A DNA stretch of 13,181 nt from Chitinophagales bacterium (GTDB lineage: Bacteria; Bacteroidota; Bacteroidia; Chitinophagales; UBA2359): NCBI GenBank assembly GCA_020631035.1, contig JAHDIA010000082.1, positions 1 to 13,181 on the forward strand, given 5' to 3'. The position numbers were made by a program, and so were the translations under genes. Positions 6,520-13,181 of this stretch are shown here, one piece after another. Each line of letters starts with the position of its first letter. Within the stretch, counting starts at the first letter, position 1. The notes below the pieces were generated by a model. It had not been told where the DNA came from. It searched no databases and saw only the letters and a program-made list of their open reading frames with translations.

Positions 6520-7380
6520 TTGGCAACAAATAGAAGATCGCCATCGGTCAATCAATCTAAACTCATTCGCTTCGCCATATTGGGCGTTATTTTACTGGCA
6601 GTCATTGCCATTTTTAGCAACAGTACCTTTGTCAACATAGATGCTGGAGAAAGCGGCGTCCTCTTCAAAAAATTTGGAGGGGGACTTGACAAAGACAATG
6701 TTTATGGGCAAGGTTTCCACTTTGTAATGCCCTGGAACCAAATGATCACCTACGACATTCGTGAAAAAATGGCCAAAGAAGAAATGAAGGTCATTTTGGG
6801 TGAAGGTCTGGCAATTACAATGGATGTCGCTGTCCGTTATCATCCAATGGCCAACAAAATTGGCTATCTCCACGAAGAACTCGGAAAAGACTACGAAGAC
6901 ATTGTGGTCGTCAACTCTCTACGTTCTGCTGCTAGAGAAGTCGCCAGTAAGTTTACCCCTCAAGAAGTATACTCTACCAAAAAAGACGAAGTTCGGGTAC
7001 TCATTGAACAGCTCATTGCACCATTATTGGAAGCTCGTTACCTCAAATTGGTGAGAGTCGACATTCGTGACATTTCGCTACCCGATGCCTACCGCAATGC
7101 CATCGAAGCCAAACTTGAAAGAGAACAAGCTGTATTGCGTGAACAACAAGAGGCTGAACGTATCCTCATTGAAGCCAATGCCGAGGCCGATAGAAAACGC
7201 ATCGAGGCACAAGCTATTAAGGAATTTCAAGAAATCATTAGCCAAGGCATCAACGACAAATACCTCAAGCTCAAAGGCATTGAGGCAACAACTGAATTGG
7301 CAAAATCTCCCAATTCCAAAATTGTTGTCATTGGTACAGATAGCGATCAATTGCCCCTCATTCTCGGTGGGGAGAAATAA
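6520..7380 (+). CDS. Prohibitin / SPFH (Band 7) family membrane protein
   Basis: Protein of 286 aa. The start must be TTG at 6520: a stop in frame lies at 6502-6504, and the first ATG (residue 70) would remove the membrane anchor. Residues 16-34 form one transmembrane helix. The SPFH domain spans about 37-200, opening with VNIDAGESGVLFKKFGG and containing GQGFHFVMPWNQ and the RDISLPDAYRNAIEAK segment typical of prohibitins. A charged coiled coil, Glu/Ala/Arg-rich, covers about 194-233, and a short C-terminal region ends in LPLILGGEK. Prohibitins form large ring assemblies in membranes and are linked to protease control and membrane organisation (bacterial relatives include HflK/HflC and QmcA). 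The length matches the family. No FtsH-like or NfeD-like partner is adjacent, so the specific partner here is unknown. Confidence 0.92.
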   Translation: MATNRRSPSVNQSKLIRFAILGVILLAVIAIFSNSTFVNIDAGESGVLFKKFGGGLDKDNVYGQGFHFVMPWNQMITYDIREKMAKEEMKVILGEGLAITMDVAVRYHPMANKIGYLHEELGKDYEDIVVVNSLRSAAREVASKFTPQEVYSTKKDEVRVLIEQLIAPLLEARYLKLVRVDIRDISLPDAYRNAIEAKLEREQAVLREQQEAERILIEANAEADRKRIEAQAIKEFQEIISQGINDKYLKLKGIEATTELAKSPNSKIVVIGTDSDQLPLILGGEK

Positions 7381-7753
7381 ACCTATCTAAACAATATTTT
7401 TAAATTTTAGGACGGACTGCTGGGAGCTTCGTTTGCATGGCGACTCCCCGCTTTTCATTTCAAGCCTGTGGGCGAATCATTATTCGCCCTTACACAGGGC
7501 TTTCCATTGCAATCGGGCGTATTTGGCATGTTTTTTTCTTCGTCGCTTCTCTTTTTTAATAACTATTATTTTCAAAATTTCACCTCCTTGCCTCGCTCCT
7601 AAAATCTCACCTTGCTCCTTGCCCCTAAAAGCGTCGGATGAGCGGATGGCTACCATTTACGACGCAGCGACCAACATGCGTTGGCTAACCTGACCATAAC
7701 GTAGCCATGAAATATATGCGTTGCACAATAATCAAAAAACAAATACTTTTAAT
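7381..7753. repeat. Gene-free stretch with inverted and tandem repeats (REP/MITE-like)
   Basis: The main hairpin is at 7462-7502: GGGCGAAT-CATT-ATTCGCCC, flanked by AAGCCTGTG and CACAGGGCTT that extend the stem with one bulge. Next is an imperfect tandem duplication, 7581-7604 and 7608-7630 (both starting CACC and ending CCTAAAA). Then come the inverted pairs GCGTCG (7631)/CGACGC (7660) and ATGGCTAC (7646)/GTAGCCAT (7701), a small CCAAC-ATGC-GTTGG hairpin at 7672, and a direct ATGCGTTG at 7676 and 7716. Parts look richer in G and C than the flanking DNA. An 86-codon frame (7433-7693) has no protein-like composition. It may act as a bidirectional 3' region for the convergent genes on either side. 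Confidence 0.5.
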
Positions 7754-8512
7754 TTAAATACCATTGTCCTTCGTCAAAATGATGGGATAATTATCAGTGA
7801 CAATGATGGTGTGTTCGTGTTGTACGACATAACTATTGTCTCTCGCCATCATCGTCCAACCATCAGCGGCTTCTTGGACATATTGTGCTTTAGTTGAGAT
7901 AAATGTTTCGATGGCAACTACAGAGTTTTTTCGAAAACGATCATTGTTCTTTTTGTCTTTAAAGTTGGGTACTTCTCTTGGCAGTTCGTGTAGTTTTCGT
8001 CCGACTCCATGTCCAAATAAATTTTTGATGACATTGTACCCCCTAAGCTTCGCTTCTTTTTCGATGACTCCACCAACGTGTGCAATTTTGGTTCGAGCTT
8101 TGATTTGTTTGAGAGCCAAATACAATATCTCAATAGAAGCATCAATCTGGGCTTGGAAATTGTGATGATCTTTGCCCACAACAAAAGATTGACCATTGTC
8201 TCCATAAAACCCATTCAAAGAAGCTGACACATCAATGTTGATCAAATCACCTTCTTTTAAAAGTCTGGTAGACGAAGGAATCCCATGACACGCTTCTTTA
8301 TTGAGACAAATGCAAGTATAGCCAGGAAAGTTATAATCTTTTTTGGGAGCTGAAATGGCTCCAAAAGACCTCAAAATGGAATTACCGTACTCATCTAGTT
8401 CCTTGGTAGACATACCTGGAGCAGCATATTCCTTCATTTTTTTTAAGGTAATGGCAACAGCTTCTCCAGCTTTTTTGATTCCTGCCAATTCTCTGTTGTT
8501 GGTTATTTGCAT
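7754..8512 (-). CDS. map: Type I methionine aminopeptidase
   Basis: Protein of 252 aa that removes the N-terminal Met from nascent proteins in the cytoplasm. All five metal ligands expected from E. coli MAP are present: Asp94 (NIDVS), Asp105 (YGDNG), His168 (FGHGVG), Glu202 (AIETF) and Glu233 (QHEHTI). The substrate-site His76 (ACHGIPSS) and His175 (RKLHELP) are also there. There is no N-terminal zinc-finger extension and no type II insert, so it is type Ia-like. Length is close to the 264 aa of E. coli. The residue after Glu202 is Thr where the family commonly has Pro. It begins 17 bases after the stop of the DUF5686 gene on the same strand, so the two are probably cotranscribed. In Bacteroidota the housekeeping map often lies in the ribosomal-protein cluster near secY and infA; this isolated copy may be a second one. 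Confidence 0.93.
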   Translation of the reverse strand: MQITNNRELAGIKKAGEAVAITLKKMKEYAAPGMSTKELDEYGNSILRSFGAISAPKKDYNFPGYTCICLNKEACHGIPSSTRLLKEGDLINIDVSASLNGFYGDNGQSFVVGKDHHNFQAQIDASIEILYLALKQIKARTKIAHVGGVIEKEAKLRGYNVIKNLFGHGVGRKLHELPREVPNFKDKKNNDRFRKNSVVAIETFISTKAQYVQEAADGWTMMARDNSYVVQHEHTIIVTDNYPIILTKDNGI

Positions 8513-8529
8513 GTATTTGTCCTTGTACT

Positions 8530-11094
8530 TTACAATGTAGGATGCAAAGATAGTTTAATACCCCACATTTGGGTATCTTCTCTTAATGGATTTTGTGGGG
8601 TAATTCGCCACAAGGCAGTCACTCTAATAACTTTGAAAATATTTTCCACACCAAAACCTGCTTCAAGGTATAAGCCATCGAGTGGAGTCATACCAGAAGG
8701 CAATTGGACCAAATCAATATTTTCTTGTTTAAGCCTTCCCGCAGCTGCCTTGGCAACTAGAACAGATCTCCATTTTAGTTTGTTGAGCAATGGAATCTGG
8801 TTTAAAATTAAACCATTAAAACCATGACGCACCCACAACATAGCATACTCATCACTCGCATACTCAAATTCAGACATCAACTCAAATGCCCAATATTGAG
8901 CAATAAAGTTTTGATTGCCCCTATGCACTTTGAGCAAAGGGTAAGGAGCATTGCCAAAAACCTTTCCAAGTGTACCCTGATAAAAGGTGCTTCCCAAATA
9001 AGTATCCCAACGGTGTCTGACAACCAATTCTAATTTATTGTAAGAATAGTCAGCACCCAATATGTTTTTGAGACCTAATGTATAATTGAAATAAAATACA
9101 GGCTTTTTAAAGGAAAGCGGTACTCTGACGAAACGTCCTTCGTGAAAAACCTGCTCTCTAGTCCAACTTAAATTGACATTAAACTCAGTCGTCGTAATAT
9201 CTTCTACAATTTGCTCAATGGGCGTCCCATCACTCCCTACGGTATTTTTTCTAAATGTCAATTCATCACTTACTGCAAGCAATCTTTGATGGGTAAAACC
9301 AGCATTAATGGTCAAATCTTTGACCCACTCTTTTTCGTGGTACAAATTAAATCGTCTGACTCTAAGCAATCTAGAAAGAGGTTCTGAACGTAAAATAGCC
9401 AATGCCAAATTGTCGTGGGTCAATAAGATGTCTCTTTGATCCAACTGAATGATGTCATCTTTGAAATGCCCTCCAAACATATGCCATTTTTTATTGACAC
9501 GTTTGAGATGGCTTCTAAAGCCTATTCCATACTTAAAGGAATTGTCTTTGTCACCATAAGCTGCATAACCATCTAACTGCAATTTTTTGCTAAAACCCCA
9601 ATTGGTTCGAGCTTCGATTTTGTAACGATTGCCCTCCACGGCATTCCAACTAAAAAACTGATAAAAACGACCAAATTCGATTGGTCCAGCCTGCAAATAA
9701 GCTGTTGTTAACGCATAGGTCCACCAAGTAACATTTTTGTATGCTTTGGTTGTTTTGAGTGAATCAATCGTAAAGATAATTTCCGCTTCTTTGTCACTCA
9801 GTTTTTCGTGACGGTTCTTTACCCAATACTCGTCTTCCTTTTCATAAGCATCATCATTATATTCTAGGTTTTCACCCTCAAATACGGCATTATCTATGGG
9901 TTCATTGACTTTGATGTTTTCCCGATTGATGTATTTCTTGATTAAAAAACTCTGCTTTTCTTTATTCTTGCTAAAATTGACATTGGTAAAAATGGATTCA
10001 TTCTTTTTGAACCAGACTCCATTGACCTGTTTAAAAGATTGTTTGAGCCCAAAGTTGTTGACAAAGTTAAGATTAACCTGCGGTAAAACATACAACTCTA
10101 TGGATTGTATGGCAAAGCTTTTATCTTGAATCCAAGCATGACCACTAAAAGCAAGGTCTTGTTTTCTTCGTCCTGTAAATTCCAATTTGTAATACTTTTG
10201 CCCTTCAATCTTACTACTGTCTGCCAAAAAGTATTTGTAGTTGGCAATTGCCCCTTTTCCAAAAGGACTGATAAATGCTTTTTCATTGACCAAAAACATA
10301 TTGTCGTATACATCAATGGGTTCAAAAGCATAATTCAAAATTTCAGTCAGCTTATCCTCAATAACGGTGGTGGTTCGATCCGCCTTTACAATTTCTTTTT
10401 TCTGATTGGGACTTTGGGTGAAATAGTGATCAGTGATACGCTCCTTTATCAAAAATGGGAGATATTCTTCCCCTGTAGCAGTAGTATCTGTACTATTAAA
10501 ATAATAATCAAAAGATTTTAAGGCTCGGTTTTTTTTCAGTTTTTCAGAGATATTGTACAAATCAAATTCCGTCTTAGAATATTCTTCATAGGCATAGGAA
10601 TCCATTCCGCTTGGACGATTTTTCTCCTTATTCCTAACTACACTACGATAAATTCGAATAGCAGCAGTATCTTTTTTAAATTTCTTTTTGTCACTGATGA
10701 TGACCTCTTGTAAAATCTGTCCTTCTATTTCTAATTCAATACTTACATCTTGGATTTCTCCAACTTTGATGTCGACGGTTTTCTTCTTGTATCCTAGATA
10801 GGAGATGGACAATTGTGTTAAACTTACATCTTGGGTTTCTATCTGAAAATTTCCGTCAAGGTCTGTAGCTGTACCAGTCGTTGTTCCCTCAAAATAAATG
10901 TTTACAAAAGGGAGTCGTTCTTTGGTACGTTGGTCATATACCACGCCTGATATTAAGGTTTTTTGTGCCCACATTGCTGTAGTCATCAAAAACAACCCTA
11001 GAAAAATTAAAAATTTAAATGTAAAGTTCCTTTTGGCATCTATTGCCAAATTGTTGTTAGCTACTTGTTTAAATACCATATTTGATGTGTCCAT
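8530..11094 (-). CDS. DUF5686 outer-membrane protein with carboxypeptidase-like regulatory domain
   Basis: Protein of 854 aa. A hydrophobic signal segment lies unusually far in, at about residues 27-43 (FLIFLGLFLMTTAMWAQ), after a polar 23-residue lead. Starting at Met6 (11079) shortens that lead only slightly. Residues 45-130 are a carboxypeptidase-like regulatory domain (ISGVVYDQRTKERLPFVNIY, TATDLDGNFQI, LSISYLGYKK), the beta-sandwich found at the N-terminus of many TonB-dependent receptors. There is no plug domain after it. From about 145 the sequence follows DUF5686: VRNKEKNRPSG, EEYLPFLIKE, SPFGKGAIANYKYFLADSS, then many amphipathic beta strands to the C-terminal WGIKLSLHPTL, consistent with an outer-membrane barrel. 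The biochemical role of DUF5686 is not established. map follows at once on the same strand. Confidence 0.88.
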   Translation of the reverse strand: MDTSNMVFKQVANNNLAIDAKRNFTFKFLIFLGLFLMTTAMWAQKTLISGVVYDQRTKERLPFVNIYFEGTTTGTATDLDGNFQIETQDVSLTQLSISYLGYKKKTVDIKVGEIQDVSIELEIEGQILQEVIISDKKKFKKDTAAIRIYRSVVRNKEKNRPSGMDSYAYEEYSKTEFDLYNISEKLKKNRALKSFDYYFNSTDTTATGEEYLPFLIKERITDHYFTQSPNQKKEIVKADRTTTVIEDKLTEILNYAFEPIDVYDNMFLVNEKAFISPFGKGAIANYKYFLADSSKIEGQKYYKLEFTGRRKQDLAFSGHAWIQDKSFAIQSIELYVLPQVNLNFVNNFGLKQSFKQVNGVWFKKNESIFTNVNFSKNKEKQSFLIKKYINRENIKVNEPIDNAVFEGENLEYNDDAYEKEDEYWVKNRHEKLSDKEAEIIFTIDSLKTTKAYKNVTWWTYALTTAYLQAGPIEFGRFYQFFSWNAVEGNRYKIEARTNWGFSKKLQLDGYAAYGDKDNSFKYGIGFRSHLKRVNKKWHMFGGHFKDDIIQLDQRDILLTHDNLALAILRSEPLSRLLRVRRFNLYHEKEWVKDLTINAGFTHQRLLAVSDELTFRKNTVGSDGTPIEQIVEDITTTEFNVNLSWTREQVFHEGRFVRVPLSFKKPVFYFNYTLGLKNILGADYSYNKLELVVRHRWDTYLGSTFYQGTLGKVFGNAPYPLLKVHRGNQNFIAQYWAFELMSEFEYASDEYAMLWVRHGFNGLILNQIPLLNKLKWRSVLVAKAAAGRLKQENIDLVQLPSGMTPLDGLYLEAGFGVENIFKVIRVTALWRITPQNPLREDTQMWGIKLSLHPTL

Positions 11095-11198
11095 AAATTG
11101 AAAAAAGTCTTAACTCTTCTAAAAAATTAAGACCCTTAGAGTATTGTTATATTTTTGGGTAGAGGGGTACAAGAATAATACCTACCCAATAATTCATA

Positions 11199-11206
11199 CA
11201 AAATTA
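11199..11206 (-). promoter_or_regulatory. Candidate -7 element upstream of the DUF5686 gene
   Basis: On the minus strand TAATTTTG matches TAnnTTTG exactly. The best upstream partner is an ATTG 23 bases away rather than TTTG. It would give a leader of about 100 bases for the gene starting at 11094, and that leader contains an inverted repeat GTCTTAA/TTAAGAC at 11107-11133. Confidence 0.35.
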
Positions 11207-11252
11207 ACCAATGTAAAAGGTAAAATGTACAATTACAATTGTTTTAACAAAC

Positions 11253-11289
11253 GGATAAGGTTTTCGGTTCAATATCACACTTCTTATCC
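11253..11289 (-). terminator. Weak hairpin after the regulator gene
   Basis: GGATAAG at 11253-11259 pairs perfectly with CTTATCC at 11283-11289 across 23 bases, starting 18 bases past the regulator's stop. On the minus strand it is followed by CGTTTGTT, which is only modestly T-rich. It may end the regulator transcript before the DUF5686 gene. Confidence 0.3.
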
Positions 11290-11307
11290 CTGCTATGAAC
11301 CACTTAA

Positions 11308-12807
11308 TTATATGTATTCTTGTTGTAATTTATCCAAAGCTTCTTTAACCTCTAGGCTGTTTTGTCGTTTCAATACTTCTTCTGGTTCGGCAACTCTTTC
11401 TTTGCAATCCATAATGTGACAGGCTTCACAAGTGGTATTTACAACTGTTCTAACAATAGAAGGGTCGTTCCAAAATTTCACCTTTTTGCGAAATTGAGGG
11501 CTTATCTTAAAACCAATGGTGACACTTGAGTTTAAGTTGGGAGTCGGCAATAAGTCTCTTGCAACAGTAATACAAAAATACTCTTCATCTGTACTCAAAT
11601 GTTGAATAATCTGAACAGCTACAATGGGCTTTCGTGGGCCATCAGTTACTTGAGTTTGTACAATTTCATTTAACAAACTCATTCCATTGAAACGTCTACA
11701 GTAATGCTGCCAGGGCTGATTCATAGCGGGATTGGTCGTATTGCCCAAATATAGCTCCTTGGTCAATTCAAACCGATCTTTTTGTAAATCGTGTTGGTAA
11801 CGTAGAAAAATCAAATCTTTGATGCCCATAAACTTAGGAATGAGTCCAGTCATTCGGTGCATCAATACATCAGGTGAGACTTGATACTTGCTCAACATAT
11901 TCAAAAACTGTTGACCATTCCACTTAACATTGTCAAACAAGGCATCGAGGTCCTCTTGCAAACGGTCTCGGTTGATGAGTACAGCTGCTGCACAATACGA
12001 AGCCAAAAAATTGTTTAGGATGTGGTCAAACGAATTGACTTCAACCAACATCGAAATATTCGCTCGTTTTTTAACCTTTAGTATGTTGAATGCCAATTCT
12101 CGCCCCACCACAAACAAACGTTGATTGGTACTCAATTTGGGATTAAGCAAAAGTATGTCTTTTTCTTTGCCAGGAATACGTACATAACGATTGCTCTTCA
12201 ATTCGGGATATTCTTCCAATGAATACTCCTCCACATTATAGTCATAACGTTCTGTCAAAATGGAAATCGCCCGTTCATAGCTAAAGGCTTGGTGAGGATC
12301 AATGTCAAACTTTTTGACAAAGTAATCACACCCTTCTTCCATCTCTTGAAAATAGTTGTTGTGAACCTCCTGATATGAACGCAAAGCCGCAAAATAAAAA
12401 CGCTCTTTTTGTTTTTCGTAATTACGGGCAATCTCTACAATGGTGCTGACAAAGGCTCCTACTTTTGCAGGTGAATTGTGCAAAGACTCCACCATTTTTC
12501 CCAAATCAAATCCAAAAATATTGAGTGGCAAATCTGTAATGATATTGGAACGCAACAAATCAGACATAGGGGCAAGTGGACCAGCCAGTTTTAAAGAAAC
12601 CAAGTCATCATAAGTCACATTAAACACCTCTGCCAAGCTAACGATTTTGTTGGCCTTGGGGTATTTTTTGCCTTTTTCAATTTCATTGAGATACGAAGGC
12701 GACAAACCCGATATTTTGGACAATTCCAATAGTGACCAGCCTTTCATTTGCCTCAATTGCTTTATCTTGAGACCAAAAATCAGTCGTATATTTTCCTCTC
12801 TTATCAT
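11308..12807 (-). CDS. XRE-family regulator with degenerate ImmA/IrrE domain and ScfR-type cysteine tail
   Basis: Protein of 499 aa. Residues 12-70 are an XRE/Cro helix-turn-helix (LKIKQLRQMKGWSLLELSKI, SPSYLNEIEKGKKYP). The middle, about 150-290, has the layout of an ImmA/IrrE (DUF955) domain, but where the HExxH zinc motif should be the sequence reads GRELAF (235-240): the first His is Arg236 and the second is Phe240. The third-ligand region is NNFLASYCAAAVLI rather than an ExxAN-type motif. Residues 296-499 follow the DUF2083/ScfR C-terminus, ending in a cysteine cluster C460-xx-C463-xxxx-C468 (CEACHIMDCKERV). ScfR-type regulators such as RamB and PrpC activators sense acyl-CoA or carbon state in Actinobacteria; a similar role here is only inferred. 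The gene is preceded by a good promoter with overlapping inverted repeats, which suggests autoregulation. Confidence 0.88.
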   Translation of the reverse strand: MIREENIRLIFGLKIKQLRQMKGWSLLELSKISGLSPSYLNEIEKGKKYPKANKIVSLAEVFNVTYDDLVSLKLAGPLAPMSDLLRSNIITDLPLNIFGFDLGKMVESLHNSPAKVGAFVSTIVEIARNYEKQKERFYFAALRSYQEVHNNYFQEMEEGCDYFVKKFDIDPHQAFSYERAISILTERYDYNVEEYSLEEYPELKSNRYVRIPGKEKDILLLNPKLSTNQRLFVVGRELAFNILKVKKRANISMLVEVNSFDHILNNFLASYCAAAVLINRDRLQEDLDALFDNVKWNGQQFLNMLSKYQVSPDVLMHRMTGLIPKFMGIKDLIFLRYQHDLQKDRFELTKELYLGNTTNPAMNQPWQHYCRRFNGMSLLNEIVQTQVTDGPRKPIVAVQIIQHLSTDEEYFCITVARDLLPTPNLNSSVTIGFKISPQFRKKVKFWNDPSIVRTVVNTTCEACHIMDCKERVAEPEEVLKRQNSLEVKEALDKLQQEYI

Positions 12808-12896
12808 ATTGGTTTTATGTAAGTACTGTTAAAAATCTAAGTATTGGTTTGAAATATTTGGTCTGTTGTAAGTTAGATAGCGTAAAAGTAATGTAA

Positions 12897-12928
12897 CAAA
12901 TGTAAGACAATTATCTAGATTATGCAAC
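12897..12928 (-). promoter_or_regulatory. Candidate promoter of the XRE/ScfR-like regulator
   Basis: On the minus strand TACATTTG (12904-12897) is an exact TAnnTTTG match. It lies 20 bases from a GTTG (12928-12925) in the -33 position. The predicted leader to the ATG at 12807 is about 80-85 bases. Confidence 0.5.
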
Positions 12929-12945
12929 AATGTTGCATCTGCAAA
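12922..12945. promoter_or_regulatory. Candidate operator: overlapping TTGCA inverted repeats
   Basis: ATGCAACAATGTTGCAT at 12922-12938 is a perfect palindrome with a single central base. Its right half also forms a second inverted repeat, TTGCA-TC-TGCAA, at 12933-12944. The result is three half-sites of the same five bases, placed over the -33 region of the regulator's own promoter. RamB, an ScfR relative, is known to bind TTTGCAAA-containing sites, so the core is suggestive. Confidence 0.5.
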
Positions 12946-13127
12946 TCAGCTTTACATTTCCTGAATCATTAACCTATAGTGTTGTTTTAGTAAATAGTCT
13001 TTATGAATTAGACGTGGTATAGGTCAAGTATGTTTAGAGTCCAATAAAACAAAAAAGCCCTACTTGATGAAACTATATTTCCCACCACAAACTTCTCCGC
13101 TGCAAATATAGCGAATTATATGAATGT

Positions 13128-13181
13128 AAGAAAAAATGTTTCAAATCAGCGAATATTCGCTGATTTGAAACATTTTTTCTT
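13128..13181. terminator. Perfect 54-bp palindrome, probable bidirectional terminator
   Basis: All 54 bases to the window edge are self-complementary about 13154/13155, the centre being GCGAATATTCGC. Each arm ends in a run of six A's on its outer left or six T's on its outer right, as in a terminator that works in both directions. It could extend beyond the window. The gene it would serve lies to the right, outside the window. Confidence 0.6.

Larger units (their letters stand above)
12808..13127. other. Upstream region of the regulator, no gene seen
   Basis: This holds the regulator's promoter and half-sites (12897-12945) and a direct repeat TATTGGTTT at 12807 and 12842 in the leader. There is also a minus-strand TATATTTG (-7 consensus) at 13103-13110 without a partner -33 element. 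Short frames here lack starts or family features. Confidence 0.5.

Noticed and set aside
7433..7693. 86-codon plus-strand frame after the prohibitin gene
   Set aside because: It runs through inverted and tandem repeats and its product is low-complexity without a recognisable domain.
7631..7725. Possible tRNA-like fold in the repeat-rich gap
   Set aside because: No TpsiC-loop consensus, no 7-bp acceptor stem at the right distance, and no anticodon arm.
13025..13066. CAAGTA/TACTTG pairing with AAAAAAGCCC, looking like part of a terminator
   Set aside because: Only six bases pair and the matching GGGC-T-run arm is absent, so no real terminator can be drawn.

Overview
The window looks like chromosomal DNA of a Bacteroidota bacterium. 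The sequence shows two secreted proteins that end in type IX secretion (T9SS) sorting domains, SprB-type repeats, a DUF5686 outer-membrane protein with a carboxypeptidase-like N-terminal domain, and several matches to the phylum's -7 promoter element TAnnTTTG. The repeat-rich T9SS cargo suggests a gliding or predatory marine lineage such as the Saprospiria, but that is an inference and I cannot name a genus.

Layout. (a) 2-1347, plus strand: the 3' part of an SMC/ABC-type AAA ATPase, then an HNH-type nuclease starting on the last base of the ATPase stop codon. Together they resemble a Septu-like (PtuA/PtuB) anti-phage pair; the ATPase N-terminus lies outside the window. (b) 1373-5496, plus strand: two T9SS cargo proteins of 820 and 467 aa. 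They share a cysteine-bearing SprB-like module, and the second ends at a clear intrinsic terminator. A structured, repeat-like non-coding element sits between them. (c) 5883-7380, plus strand: a small exported beta-rich protein with a lysine-rich tail, and a membrane-anchored prohibitin/SPFH protein that must start at TTG. (d) 7381-7753: a gene-free stretch full of inverted and tandem repeats. (e) 7754-12807, all on the minus strand: in transcription order, an XRE/ImmA-IrrE/ScfR-type regulator, a DUF5686 outer-membrane protein, and a type I methionine aminopeptidase 17 bases after it. (f) 12808-13181: the regulator's upstream region, with a perfect -7 element, TTGCA half-sites over the -33 region, and a perfect 54-bp palindrome that runs to the window edge.

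How the genes relate. The ATPase and nuclease are translationally coupled and should work together. The two T9SS proteins are probably exported by the same machinery and may act at the cell surface. The DUF5686 gene and map are close enough to share a transcript. The regulator has the three-cysteine tail of ScfR regulators and a degenerate protease motif, and probably controls its own promoter. I see no rRNA, tRNA, CRISPR array or intact insertion sequence.
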